Source of the DNA: Alphaproteobacteria bacterium
GTDB lineage: Bacteria; Pseudomonadota; Alphaproteobacteria; Rhizobiales; Beijerinckiaceae
Length of the DNA stretch: 61,229 bases
Direction: 5' to 3'
Assembly: GCA_016869435.1 (NCBI GenBank)
Contig: VGEB01000006.1
Span: forward strand, 1-61,229
The notes below the pieces were generated by a model that was given only the letters and a program-made list of their open reading frames with translations, was not told the DNA's origin and searched no databases. Shown in pieces: positions 1 through 8,850 of this stretch. The position numbers and the translations under genes are program-made. Position 1 is the first letter of the stretch; every line of letters starts with the position of its first letter.

Positions 1-201
1 GGCGCTCGCAAAGCGCATGGCGAACGCCGTCCCATCGAACGAGCATCTTGCTCAAACCGCGAAAGCCGCATAGCATTCAGGCCAGCAACGCCGATTTCCG
101 CTTTTCAACATCAAGCGGGACATCCCCTGCATGCAAGGCGAACCCAATTACACTAGTTCGCGCAATATACGCCGGCAAGAGCTTTCACCCGCCGTATGCG
201 G
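1..201. other. window edge, no gene supported
   Basis: I see no convincing gene here. A minus-strand frame with ATG at 44-46 runs off the left edge, but only about 15 codons are visible and it has no clear ribosome site, so it may or may not be the start of a truncated neighbour. The region lies downstream of the minus-strand methyltransferase gene and shows no obvious terminator hairpin. Confidence 0.3.
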
Positions 202-924
202 TCAAACGCACTCAAGTTCGGCCGTCTGCGGCGCTTTTTTGGTCAGCGTGTCATTCGTGCAACGCTCGATCCGCGTCAGCGTGAACAGGCCGAAGGGCGC
301 GAGCGGGCGGCGTTCGACCAGCTTCATCTGCGGGTTCCGGTCGATCCAATCGCCGATGATCGACCAGGGGAATTGCGGGCGCCAGCCGAGCTTGGGGGCC
401 ATATGGCGGTCGAGCCAGGCTTCGAAAAGCGCGATCGCGTCATCCTTGCCGCTCACATGGTTGACGAGCACGATTTCGCCGCCCGGCCGCAGCACGCGGG
501 CCAGCTCGTCCAGCACGGCCTGAGGCTCAGGGACGACCGTCAGCATGTAGGGAGCGACAACGCAGGCGAAAGCCGCGTCGGGGAAAGCCATCCGCGTCGC
601 GTCCATCTTCACGAGGCCGGCGACCTGATCGAGACGCTCGCGGCGCACGCGCTGCGCTGCACGGCGCAGCATCGGCTCCGAGAGATCGACGCCGACGACC
701 TGCGCGTCGGGAGAGAACAACGGCAGTTCGAGCCCTGTGCCGACGCCGACATCGAGAATGGGCCCGCGCGCGCTTGACGCCGCCGCGGCCGCGGCGCGAC
801 GGCCGGGTTTCAGCAGAATGTCGAAGGTCAAATCGTAAATCGGCGCCCAGCGCGCATAGGCGGCTTCGACATTGCCATTGTCCAGCGTTTCGACGTCGCG
901 GAAATAATTTCGTGCTTCGCTCAT
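202..924 (-). CDS. pmtA: class I SAM-dependent methyltransferase, PmtA-like
   Basis: 240 aa soluble methyltransferase. The Rossmann motif [10 protein letters not shown] lies at about 56-64, the acidic residue that binds the ribose of SAM is D80 (VVGVD), and the post-motif segment [13 protein letters not shown] is at about 144-156. Size and motif pattern fit the alphaproteobacterial phosphatidylethanolamine N-methyltransferase (PmtA, Rhodobacter/Rhizobium type), which makes phosphatidylcholine precursors at the inner membrane. UbiE-like quinone methyltransferases share the same core, so the substrate is inferred. Its ATG overlaps the TGA of mnmA (ATGA, 921-924), which implies translational coupling behind mnmA. 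Confidence 0.8.
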   Translation of the reverse strand: MSEARNYFRDVETLDNGNVEAAYARWAPIYDLTFDILLKPGRRAAAAAASSARGPILDVGVGTGLELPLFSPDAQVVGVDLSEPMLRRAAQRVRRERLDQVAGLVKMDATRMAFPDAAFACVVAPYMLTVVPEPQAVLDELARVLRPGGEIVLVNHVSGKDDAIALFEAWLDRHMAPKLGWRPQFPWSIIGDWIDRNPQMKLVERRPLAPFGLFTLTRIERCTNDTLTKKAPQTAELECV

Positions 925-2153
925 CTAGGCGCCCTTTGCCGTTCTGTGGCGCGCAGCGGCGGCGCCTTCGATCCCATTGTCATTGCGGCCGGCTCGACCG
1001 CCGCGATAAATCCGCCGCCGAGCACGCGGGCGTCATCTTCGCCGGCGTCATAGAAGACGCAGGCCTGCCCTGGCGAAACGCCGAATTCGCTCGATGCGAA
1101 CACAACCGACGCGCCGTCGTCATCGCCGGCGATCAGGCGCGCCGGAACCGGCGGCCGCGTCGAGCGCACGCGCGCTAAAATGTCCAGCCCTTCGGGCGGC
1201 AATGAGGACAGCGTCCCTTCCCCAATCCAGTTCACGTCGCGCAACTTCACCGCGCGCGTCTCCAACGCCTCGCGAGGCCCAACGACGACCCGCGCATTCG
1301 CCGCATCAAGCCGCAGAACGTAAAGAGGCTCGACGTCGCGACCGGCGACCTTCGCGCCCAGTCCGAGGCCGCGTCGCTGACCGATGGTGTAGTGGATCAC
1401 GCCAGCATGGCGTCCTAGCACGCGACCGTCGAGATGAACGATCTCGCCCGGCACGACGGACGCCGGCGCGAGCTTTTCGACGACGTCGGTGTAGCGGCCG
1501 GTCGGCACGAAGCAGATGTCCTGGCTGTCCGGCTTGTCGGCGACTTCGAGTCCAAAGCGCCGAGCCATCTCGCGAACTTCGGCTTTGGTATAGTCGCCGA
1601 GCGGAAAGCGCAGCATCCGCAATTGTTCGCGCGTCGTCGCGAACAGGAAATAGCTCTGGTCGCGCGAGGCGTCCTTGGCGCGGTAGAGCGCGCGGCCGCC
1701 ATGTCCGTCGTCGCGCGCGGAAATGTAATGGCCGGTCGCGAGCGCATGCGCCCCGAGGTCCCTGGCCGTCTCCATGAGATCGGCGAATTTGATGAACTGA
1801 TTGCAGGCGACGCAAGGCACGGGAGTCTCGCCGCTGGCGTAGCTCGCGGCGAATTCATCGATCACCTTCTCGCGAAACCTGCTCTCATAATCGAGGACGA
1901 AATGCGGAATGCCGAGCCGCGCAGCGACGCTTCGCGCGTCGTGGATGTCGCGGCCGGCGCAGCAGGCGCCTCTGCGGTGGGTGGCCTCGCCGTGATCATA
2001 GAGCTGCATCGTCACGCCGACGACGTCATAGCCCTGCTCCTTGAGCAGGGCGGCGACCACGCTTGAATCGACGCCCCCCGACATGGCGACGACGACTCGC
2101 GTCTCGCGCGGCGAGGGTGGCTGCAGCGCATGATCCGATACGCTATTCGTCAT
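921..2153 (-). CDS. mnmA: tRNA-specific 2-thiouridylase MnmA
   Basis: 410 aa enzyme that thiolates U34 of Lys, Glu and Gln tRNAs using ATP and persulfide sulfur. The PP-loop SGGVDSS is at 25-31, the nucleophilic Cys is probably C117 (VACNQF) and the second catalytic Cys is C214 (SQDICF). I chose ATG 2153. A longer frame reaches TTG 2213, but its extra residues are not family-like. No strong Shine-Dalgarno is visible. The stop overlaps the start of pmtA. The divergent 236 bases up to prs hold no feature I can name. Confidence 0.95.
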   Translation of the reverse strand: MTNSVSDHALQPPSPRETRVVVAMSGGVDSSVVAALLKEQGYDVVGVTMQLYDHGEATHRRGACCAGRDIHDARSVAARLGIPHFVLDYESRFREKVIDEFAASYASGETPVPCVACNQFIKFADLMETARDLGAHALATGHYISARDDGHGGRALYRAKDASRDQSYFLFATTREQLRMLRFPLGDYTKAEVREMARRFGLEVADKPDSQDICFVPTGRYTDVVEKLAPASVVPGEIVHLDGRVLGRHAGVIHYTIGQRRGLGLGAKVAGRDVEPLYVLRLDAANARVVVGPREALETRAVKLRDVNWIGEGTLSSLPPEGLDILARVRSTRPPVPARLIAGDDDGASVVFASSEFGVSPGQACVFYDAGEDDARVLGGGFIAAVEPAAMTMGSKAPPLRATERQRAPR

Positions 2154-2389
2154 TAACGGAAGCGACGCCTGTCTACTACGCAATTGGGCGAGATGGGTGA
2201 AGGCGCAAACCAAACGCCCGGCCCGCCGCGCATCGGTGAGGCCGCTGTCTTCATTTAGAGCATTAATCGTCCAACAGGCAATCCTGTCGACGTTTTATGA
2301 GGGCGAAAGCCGCCATGGCCGCGTCATATTGTTCGGGGCCGCCATCGCTGCTATGACGCCGCGGCGTGTAAGGCGCGGGGGCGGACTGA

Positions 2390-3331
2390 ATGGCGGCGAT
2401 GAAACTCCTGGCGGGGAATTCCAACCGGCCGCTGGCGGAGGCGATCGCCGCCCATCTGGGGATTCCGCTTTGTCGCGCCCAGGTTCGCCGCTTCGCCGAC
2501 CAGGAAATCTGGGTCGAAATCCTGGAGAATGTGCGCGGGCAGGACACATTCGTGATCCAGTCCACCTCCGCGCCGGCCAACGACCATCTCATGGAGCTGC
2601 TGATCATGGTCGACGCGCTGCGTCGCGCCTCGGCGCGTCGCATCACGGCGGTCATTCCCTATTTCGGCTATGCCCGTCAGGATCGCAAACAAGGACCGCG
2701 CACGCCGATCTCGGCCAAGCTTGTCAGCAATCTCATCACGCGCGCAGGGGCTGATCGCGTTCTCACCGTCGATCTCCACGCCGGCCAGGTTCAGGGCTTC
2801 TTCGACATTCCGACCGACAATCTCTTCGCCGCGCCGGTCATCGTGGCGGACATTAAGTCGCACCTCGACCTCAAGAACGTCATGGTCGTGTCGCCGGACG
2901 TCGGCGGCGTCGTGCGCGCCAGGGCGCTGGCGAAGCGAATCGACGCGCCGCTGGCGATCGTCGACAAGCGACGCGAACGCGCCGGCGAATCCGAGGTCAT
3001 GAACATCATCGGCGACGTCGACGGTCACAATTGCATCCTCATCGACGACATCGTCGATTCGGGCGGCACGCTGTGCAACGCCGCAGAAGCCTTGCTCGCG
3101 GCGGGCGCCAGCTCCGTTTACGCCTACATCACCCATGGCGTGCTGTCCGGCGCTGCTGCCGAGCGCATCGCCAACTCCAAGCTCAAACAGCTCGTGGTCA
3201 CCGATACGATCCGCGCCACGGCCGCGGTCGAAGCCGCGCCGAACATTCGCGTCATTCCAATCGGCCATCTGATCGGCGAAGCGATCGCCCGCACCGCGCG
3301 GGAGGAGAGCGTCTCGAGCCTGTTCGATTAG
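2390..3331 (+). CDS. prs: ribose-phosphate pyrophosphokinase
   Basis: 313 aa PRPP synthetase, which transfers pyrophosphate from ATP to ribose 5-phosphate for purine, pyrimidine, His and NAD synthesis. Visible landmarks are the [12 protein letters not shown] segment (128-139), the catalytic KRRE (193-196) and the PRPP loop DDIVDSGGT (219-227). The length is normal for the family. A second in-frame ATG at 2399 would give MKLLAGNSN and is an equally good start. It appears to be monocistronic. Confidence 0.95.
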   Translation: MAAMKLLAGNSNRPLAEAIAAHLGIPLCRAQVRRFADQEIWVEILENVRGQDTFVIQSTSAPANDHLMELLIMVDALRRASARRITAVIPYFGYARQDRKQGPRTPISAKLVSNLITRAGADRVLTVDLHAGQVQGFFDIPTDNLFAAPVIVADIKSHLDLKNVMVVSPDVGGVVRARALAKRIDAPLAIVDKRRERAGESEVMNIIGDVDGHNCILIDDIVDSGGTLCNAAEALLAAGASSVYAYITHGVLSGAAAERIANSKLKQLVVTDTIRATAAVEAAPNIRVIPIGHLIGEAIARTAREESVSSLFD

Positions 3332-3447
3332 GCATTCCGTCGCGATACGTCATCCGGCGGGGTCGATCCGATCGAGTCAGTGAGACGTCTGGCGCAACCC
3401 CTGCGGCCTTGCCGAGCCACGGCGCCAAATGCAAGAAGACGGCCTCC

Positions 3448-4956
3448 ATGCTCGAACCCGTCCCGCCGCGCTTCAATCTCGCCCATTATTGCCTTGCCGA
3501 TAATGCCCGGTTGCGTCCCGACGCGACGGCGCTGACGATTGTCGGCGACGGCGGCGCCGAGCGCTGGAGCCACGGCGAACTCGATCTGAAGGTCAGGCGG
3601 CTGGCGGCCGGCCTGCGCGATCTCAGCCTGCCGACGGGCGCCCGCGTGATGATCCGCATGGGCAATGAAGCGAATGCGGCGCTCGCCTATTTCGCCTCGA
3701 TCGCCGCCGGCTATGTGGCGCTGCTCGCGTCGTCTCAGCTCACCTTCGAGGAAGCCGAATTCATGGCGCGCGACTGCGGCGCCGCCGTGCTGGCGCTCGG
3801 CGCCGCCTTCGAGAACGAGCCGCATGGCGGCGACATGCGCATCCTGCGCGGCGCCGATCTGACGCGGCTCGCCGAAACATCGCCGCTTCCCGACTATGTC
3901 GACACCGCGGCCGACGATCCCGCCTATCTCGTCTACACCTCGGGCACGACGAGCCGGCCCAAGGGCGTGCTGCACGCCCATCGCGCCGCCTGGGGCCGCC
4001 GGCCGATGCGGGATCATTGGACGGGGCTCGGTCCCGACGATGTGATGCTCCACGCCGGCGCGATCAATTGGACCTATACGCTGGGCGTTGGCGTCGTCGA
4101 TCCGCTGTCGGCGGGGGCGAGCGCGGTGCTCTACAACGGCCATCCGGATCCCGCCGCCTGGCCGCGTCTCATCGAAACCTACCGCGCGACGATTTTCGCC
4201 GCCGTTCCAGGCGTTTTTCGTCAGATCCTCAAATATGGCGCGCCTGAGACCGCCAATCTGTCGAGTCTGCGGCACGCGCTGTCCGCCGGCGCGGCGCTGC
4301 CGTCGAGCCTGCTTGCCGAATGGCGCGCCCGCACCGGCAAGGAAATTTATGAAGCCTTCGGCATGAGCGAGATTTCGACCTTCGTCTCCAGCGGGCCGAC
4401 GACGCCGGTGCGCCCAGATTCGCCCGGCAGGGCGCAGCCGGGCAGGGTGGTCGCGGCGCTGCCGCCGGACGGCGGCGAAACCCCGCTCGCGCCAGGCGAG
4501 TCTGGCCTTCTCGCCGTGCATCGCGACGATCCGGGCATGATGCTCGGCTATTGGAACCGTCCGGAGGAAGAGCGGGAGGCGTTCCGCGGCGAATGGTTCG
4601 TCTCAGGCGATCTCGTCGACTTTGACGCAGACGGCTACATGTGGCGCCACGGCCGGGTCGACGAAGTCATGAACGCCGGCGGCTATCGGGTCTCGCCCGC
4701 TGAAGTCGAGAAACGGCTGCTCGAAATCAGCGGCGTGGTCGAAGCGGCCGCGGCGGAGCGTCCGGGGCGGGACGCCACCGCGACCATCATCAAGGCCTTT
4801 GTCGTGACACAAGACGGCGGGCCAAAGGACGATGCGGCCATTCTCGAATATTGCCGCGCGCATCTTGCGGCCTACAAATGCCCGCGCGCGGTCGTTTTTC
4901 TCGACGCGCTTCCGCGCAACGCCAATGGCAAGCTCAATCGCGCCGCCTTGCCGTAA
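3448..4956 (+). CDS. AMP-forming acyl-CoA synthetase, benzoate-CoA ligase-like
   Basis: 502 aa adenylate-forming enzyme of the ANL superfamily, activating a carboxylate to acyl-AMP and then acyl-CoA. The P-loop-like core YTSGTTSRPKG is at 163-173, the YEAFGMSE motif marks the adenine site, GDL precedes the hinge, and the catalytic lysine near the C-terminus is K495 (NANGKLNR). The overall pattern resembles the benzoate/acyl-CoA ligase branch; the real substrate cannot be read from sequence. The frame extends further upstream into prs, but ATG 3448 starts the family-like part. It stands alone, 116 bases after prs. Confidence 0.85.
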   Translation: MLEPVPPRFNLAHYCLADNARLRPDATALTIVGDGGAERWSHGELDLKVRRLAAGLRDLSLPTGARVMIRMGNEANAALAYFASIAAGYVALLASSQLTFEEAEFMARDCGAAVLALGAAFENEPHGGDMRILRGADLTRLAETSPLPDYVDTAADDPAYLVYTSGTTSRPKGVLHAHRAAWGRRPMRDHWTGLGPDDVMLHAGAINWTYTLGVGVVDPLSAGASAVLYNGHPDPAAWPRLIETYRATIFAAVPGVFRQILKYGAPETANLSSLRHALSAGAALPSSLLAEWRARTGKEIYEAFGMSEISTFVSSGPTTPVRPDSPGRAQPGRVVAALPPDGGETPLAPGESGLLAVHRDDPGMMLGYWNRPEEEREAFRGEWFVSGDLVDFDADGYMWRHGRVDEVMNAGGYRVSPAEVEKRLLEISGVVEAAAAERPGRDATATIIKAFVVTQDGGPKDDAAILEYCRAHLAAYKCPRAVVFLDALPRNANGKLNRAALP

Positions 4957-5044
4957 AAAGTTGAAGCCCGATCGTAAGCCGGGGCGTGCGGCGAACGATC
5001 GGGCCTCAGTCCGCTCACAGGGAGGAGCGCGGACGTCCGAAAAT

Positions 5045-5518
5045 TCAGGGAGCGGAGACTCGAACGAGTTCAGCCGGTCCGGGTTGACGCGCGAGTCGGC
5101 CTCGCGCACGCTTCTTGACTTTCGTCAAAGGAACTTTGCCGTTGGTGGCCGCCTTCATATTGGGCGAAGCCTTGAAGGTGATGACGCGGCGCGCTTCAAT
5201 CGGCACCGGTTCGCCGGTGCGTGGATTGCGGCCCGCGCGCTCGCGCTTTACGCGTACCAAGAAAGAGCCGAAGTCATGCAGCTTGAGCGATTCGCCTGAT
5301 GCGAGCGTGGCCGCCATTTCCTCGATCACCAAGTCGGTCAGGCGTTTGGCTTCCCTGCAGGACATGCCCTCGATCCGGCGATGGATCGCCATCGCGATGT
5401 CCTGGCGCGTGAGCGTGCCGTGCAAACCCTCTTCATGTGACGCCTCTTCTTGCGCGACGTCAGCGTCGCCGACATGCGTGAAGGGCCCGGGCATCTCTTT
5501 TGGACTGGCGATCGACAT
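5045..5518 (-). CDS. HU/IHF-family DNA-binding protein with extended ends
   Basis: 157 aa. The central ~95 residues are a clear IHF-alpha/HU fold: LTRQDIAMAIHRRIEGMS at the start, then FGSFLVRVKRERAGRNPRTG, where GRNPRTGE is the DNA-intercalating beta-arm motif. Unlike ordinary IhfA (about 100 aa), it carries an acidic N-terminal extension of about 35 residues and a basic, Lys/Arg-rich tail of about 30. I took ATG 5518; another ATG lies nine codons upstream at 5545, and ATG 5599 is a longer option. Probably a nucleoid-associated protein additional to canonical IHF. No partner gene is adjacent. Confidence 0.8.
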   Translation of the reverse strand: MSIASPKEMPGPFTHVGDADVAQEEASHEEGLHGTLTRQDIAMAIHRRIEGMSCREAKRLTDLVIEEMAATLASGESLKLHDFGSFLVRVKRERAGRNPRTGEPVPIEARRVITFKASPNMKAATNGKVPLTKVKKRARGRLARQPGPAELVRVSAP

Positions 5519-6056
5519 CAGCGCTCTGATCCTCATTTTTGGGCCGAAGCGTAGCCTTGACTTGGCGCTTGCAGCCGAGGGATTGCGCCGCAGTTGCATC
5601 AGAAGCTGATTGCTTAGGAGCGCGGGCTGCCTCGTTGCTCAATGACTTTCGTCGCCAGGCCCAACTCAGGCATCGACTCAGCCGCCGCACGTTCCAGTTT
5701 GACGCAACTTGGCGCAATATCTCGCTATTCTGCAGATTGCGTGCTAGCGCGCGTCTCTGGCCCGTTCCTGCGCTGGAAGCGCGATCCGTAGAGATTTGTC
5801 ACGCCGTTTGTCCGAAGTTTCCCGGGCAGACCGCGAGAAAGATGTGCTGTTTTGATACGAATAATCCCGGAATGGATCGTTTTGAGAAAAGCTCGCGCCT
5901 GACCGTTTGGCGGCGGCTTCTCAACCGCCGCCGCGTCGCCGCGGCGAAGCTGACTGACCGATGAACGGCGCTGCAATGTCCAGTTCAGACATTTTGCGTC
6001 ATCTTATGCGAGTGGGGCGCCAAGATAGACGGCGCTTCAGCGGACCGGAGCCGAGC
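5519..6056. other. 538-base intergenic region
   Basis: Divergent region between the HU/IHF-like gene and the small secreted protein. No frame here looks protein-like. One perfect 8-bp GC-rich stem (ggcggcgg / ccgccgcc) lies at 5909-5916 / 5925-5932 without a T-run, so it is not an ordinary terminator on the plus strand. Promoters for both neighbours must lie here but I cannot place them confidently. Confidence 0.4.
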
Positions 6057-6302
6057 ATGTCACGCCAGACTTTCTTCCTCGCTTTCATCCTGACGCTGGC
6101 CGCGTTCCCGGCGGCGGCGTGGGATGGCCAAGGGAGTCAAAGCTGTTCTCCCTACCGAAGAGACGCCTTCGGACGCGGCTATGACCCCTTCGATGACGGG
6201 ACGGAGGCTTGGTTTGCGCCCAATGTCGGCTCCTGGGGCGATCACGCCGACGCCTATTACGGATATGACGAGCGCCGTTTCGCAGAGCCCAATTTCGAAT
6301 AG
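6057..6302 (+). CDS. small secreted protein of unknown function
   Basis: 81 aa. Starting from ATG 6057 the protein begins with MSRQTFFLAFILTLAAFPAAAW, sampled here as a basic start, hydrophobic core and Ala-x-Ala cleavage site, i.e. a good Sec signal peptide. The mature part (about 60 aa) is rich in Tyr, Asp, Gly and aromatic residues with a single Cys. I do not recognise the family. The GGAG in cggagccgagc precedes the start at a usable distance, and a terminator follows at 6412-6441, which supports a real transcription unit. Confidence 0.6.
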   Translation: MSRQTFFLAFILTLAAFPAAAWDGQGSQSCSPYRRDAFGRGYDPFDDGTEAWFAPNVGSWGDHADAYYGYDERRFAEPNFE

Positions 6303-6411
6303 CGGGGCGCGGTCGTCGACGATCGCCGGGTACCAGTCTGCGGTTCGTCGACGATCATGTCACGCTAGCCGTCGCCGACGCCCCGCCCCTCTCGCTCGGC
6401 GACGGGCGTAG

Positions 6412-6441
6412 AGCCTCCCGGAGCAATCCGGGAGGCTTTTT
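6412..6441 (+). terminator. Rho-independent terminator
   Basis: A 10-bp perfect stem (agcctcccgg / ccgggaggct) with a 6-base loop (agcaat) is followed by a T-run on the plus strand. It ends the small secreted-protein transcript and also lies just past the stop of the convergent protease-inhibitor gene. Confidence 0.85.
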
Positions 6442-6452
6442 CTATGGATCGG

Positions 6453-6848
6453 TCAGAGCGGCTTGAGGCCGAGCGCCTTGCCTTCCTTGGCGTCGCGCCG
6501 CCAAACGCCTGAGGCGTCTTTGTCGAAATGGGCCTTGTGCCCCTTGCGGGCCGTCAGCACCAGACGCCCCTGATCGACCCCCCAGCCGACCGGATCGAAA
6601 ATCACGACTCCATTGTCGCGGCAGGCGGGGGCGAGCTGCGCCTTCAGCCCGGCGCGGCCGCGGACACGGGCGTCGAGGGTGAGCATGCAGCCCGTATCCT
6701 TGTCTCCCTCGCGCAAAATCGAATAGCGGCCGGCGGCCTCTGTCGCACCCGCGGCGCGCGCGACTGGCGCCCAAACGCCCGCGGCGGCGACAATGCAAAG
6801 ACCCAGCACATATGTCCGTCGCCTGAAAAAGATCGCCATTTGCGCCAT
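6453..6848 (-). CDS. AprI/Inh-family metalloprotease inhibitor
   Basis: 131 aa exported protein. An arginine-rich N-terminus, a hydrophobic core and ARA cleavage site give a signal peptide of about 33 residues. The mature domain has the small beta-barrel pattern of serralysin inhibitors, with the paired cysteines GCMLTLD and APACRDNG that form the conserved disulfide, then the FDPVGWG segment. Family members block serralysin-type zinc proteases in the periplasm. No protease gene is in the window. A second ATG at 6839 is possible. Confidence 0.75.
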   Translation of the reverse strand: MAQMAIFFRRRTYVLGLCIVAAAGVWAPVARAAGATEAAGRYSILREGDKDTGCMLTLDARVRGRAGLKAQLAPACRDNGVVIFDPVGWGVDQGRLVLTARKGHKAHFDKDASGVWRRDAKEGKALGLKPL

Positions 6849-7018
6849 CGCTCCCCGCCCTCGTGAAATTGTCTCAGTCTGCCTTGTTCACGGCTGACGG
6901 CCAAGCCGATTTCGCATGCGCCCGCGTCAAAGTGCGGCAGACGTCGCTTTTGCGCGGCAAGCCGCGTCGCGATATCTCTTTTGGGGCCGCCGCGATGCGG
7001 CGAGGGAGTCAGAGAAGG

Positions 7019-8365
7019 ATGGACCCAGCGTCGCTAGCTTTGGCCGAACGATCCGCGCCACGCTACACGAGCTATCCCACCGCGCCTCATTTTTCCAAGT
7101 CGATCGGCGCCGCTGAGATGCGGGACTGGCTCGCGAAACTCGATCCTGAGGCGTCGCTCTCGCTCTATTTGCACGTGCCGTTTTGCGCGGCGATTTGCGC
7201 CTATTGCGGCTGTCACACAAAGGCCGTGCGCCAGGAGGCGCCGCTCAACTCCTATGCGCAGACGCTCATGCGCGAAATCGCGTTGACCGCCAAGGCCACT
7301 CGCGCGCGGCGCGTCACCAGCATTCATTGGGGCGGCGGCACTCCCGGCATTCTCGGCCCGTCGCGCTTCAGCGCGATCGTTTCGGTTTTGCGCGCTCATT
7401 TCGAGTTCTCCGCCGAAATCGAGCACGCGATCGAACTCGATCCGCGACTTCTCGACGCAAGTCTCGTCAAGGCGCTGGCGGCGGCGAAAGTCACGCGCGC
7501 TTCGCTTGGCGTGCAGGACCTCAACGCGCATGTGCAGGAGGCGTCGGGCCGCATTCAGCCTTTTGAGACGGTGGCGCGCGCCCTTAAATTGCTGCGCGGC
7601 GCGGGGATCGAGGCGATCAATCTAGATCTGATGTACGGTCTGCCGAAACAAAGCGTCGAAGACGCGGCGCGCACCGCGTCGCTCGCCGCGTCGCTCGAGC
7701 CGCAGAGGCTTGCTGTCTTTGGCTATGCGCATGTGCCCTGGTTCAAGTCGAACCAGAAGCTGATCGACGCCGCCATGCTGCCGGGTGTCGGCGAACGTCT
7801 GGCGCAGGCCGCCGCCATGCGCGCCACTCTCGAAGCGGCAGGATATGAAGCGATCGGGCTCGACCATTTTGCGCGTCCCGACGATCCGCTGGCGATCGCC
7901 GCGCGCGAAAAGCGCATGCGCCGAAATTTCCAAGGATATACCATCGACGCCGCCGACGCGCTGCTGCCGTTCGGCGTTTCATCGATCGGGCGTCTTCCGC
8001 AGGGTTATGTCGGCAACGCCACCGATCTTGCGGGTTGGCGGCGCGCGATCGAAGCAGGGCGTTTCGCGACGAGCCGCGGCGTCGCCTTCACCCGTGAGGA
8101 TATCGCTCGCGCCGATCTGATCGAACGGCTGATGTGCGATTTCGACATCGACCATGGAGCTATCGCCGGTCGCCACGGCTATGTGGACGACGTGTTCGAT
8201 GCGGCGCAGGCCTCGCTCGACGCCCTGGCGAAGGATGGCGTCGTCATCACGCAGGGGCGGCGCGTCGTTGTGACCGAGCGCGGAAAGCCTTTCGTCCGGC
8301 TTGTCGCCGCCGCCTTCGACGCCTACCTCCACACTTCGACGGCCCGCCATTCCTCGGCGGTGTGA
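7019..8365 (+). CDS. hemN: oxygen-independent coproporphyrinogen III oxidase
   Basis: 448 aa radical SAM enzyme that decarboxylates coproporphyrinogen III in heme and bacteriochlorophyll-type tetrapyrrole synthesis without O2. The N-terminal RYTSYPTAPHF is the HemN signature and the [4Fe-4S] cysteines are C56, C60 and C63 (CAAICAYCGC, with C65 next). GGGTPG follows. The C-terminal HemN domain is complete. The in-frame ATG at 6995 or the more distant 6863 are alternative starts; family comparison favours 7019. I looked for an FNR/anaerobox (TTGAT-N4-ATCAA) upstream and did not find one. Confidence 0.92.
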   Translation: MDPASLALAERSAPRYTSYPTAPHFSKSIGAAEMRDWLAKLDPEASLSLYLHVPFCAAICAYCGCHTKAVRQEAPLNSYAQTLMREIALTAKATRARRVTSIHWGGGTPGILGPSRFSAIVSVLRAHFEFSAEIEHAIELDPRLLDASLVKALAAAKVTRASLGVQDLNAHVQEASGRIQPFETVARALKLLRGAGIEAINLDLMYGLPKQSVEDAARTASLAASLEPQRLAVFGYAHVPWFKSNQKLIDAAMLPGVGERLAQAAAMRATLEAAGYEAIGLDHFARPDDPLAIAAREKRMRRNFQGYTIDAADALLPFGVSSIGRLPQGYVGNATDLAGWRRAIEAGRFATSRGVAFTREDIARADLIERLMCDFDIDHGAIAGRHGYVDDVFDAAQASLDALAKDGVVITQGRRVVVTERGKPFVRLVAAAFDAYLHTSTARHSSAV

Positions 8366-8388
8366 CGCGCTTCGCCACGGAGGCGTTG

Positions 8389-8778
8389 ATGACGCCGCTT
8401 ACGCTCTTTCTCGCAAAACTGATCGGCGCCTACGCGCTGATCATGTCCGCATGGATGCTGCTGCGCAAGGACGTCGCGTTGCAAATGATCGAGCGCGTTT
8501 CGCGCGAGCCTGTCGCTATCGCCTTCATCGGCATGATCCGCCTGGCGATCGGTCTCGCCATCGTGATCGGCCACGACATATGGAGCGACCCGGTCGCGGC
8601 CCTCGTTTCGCTAGTCGGCTGGATCACTCTCATCAGCGGAGCGTTGACCTTGTTTCTGCCGCCGCAGACTGTGCGCGATCTATTCTCGAGGATGGGCTAT
8701 GAGAGGCGCTATCCCATCTTCGCGCTCGTTTCCTTCGCCTTTGGCGGCGCGCTGCTGATCGCGGGCTTCAGCGCCTGA
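8389..8778 (+). CDS. small four-helix membrane protein
   Basis: 129 aa, almost entirely hydrophobic with four predicted membrane segments: an N-terminal LFLAKLIGAYALIMSAW, a central MIRLAIGLAIVIG, VSLVGWITLISGALTLFL and a C-terminal FALVSFAFGGALLIAGF. No catalytic motif is visible and I do not recognise a characterised family. It begins 23 bases after hemN on the same strand, so it may be co-transcribed. Confidence 0.7.
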   Translation: MTPLTLFLAKLIGAYALIMSAWMLLRKDVALQMIERVSREPVAIAFIGMIRLAIGLAIVIGHDIWSDPVAALVSLVGWITLISGALTLFLPPQTVRDLFSRMGYERRYPIFALVSFAFGGALLIAGFSA

Positions 8779-8850
8779 GGCGGTCGAGATTGGCGCTTGT
8801 CCGCCGGCGTCGCCTCCGCCATCGTGACGCCTCGATTCGACTCTGCAGCC

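Noticed and set aside
2351-3268. Open frame antisense to prs
   Set aside because: Shadow of prs; no sequence features of its own.
6849-7018. Possible FNR site before hemN
   Set aside because: No TTGAT-N4-ATCAA match in this stretch.
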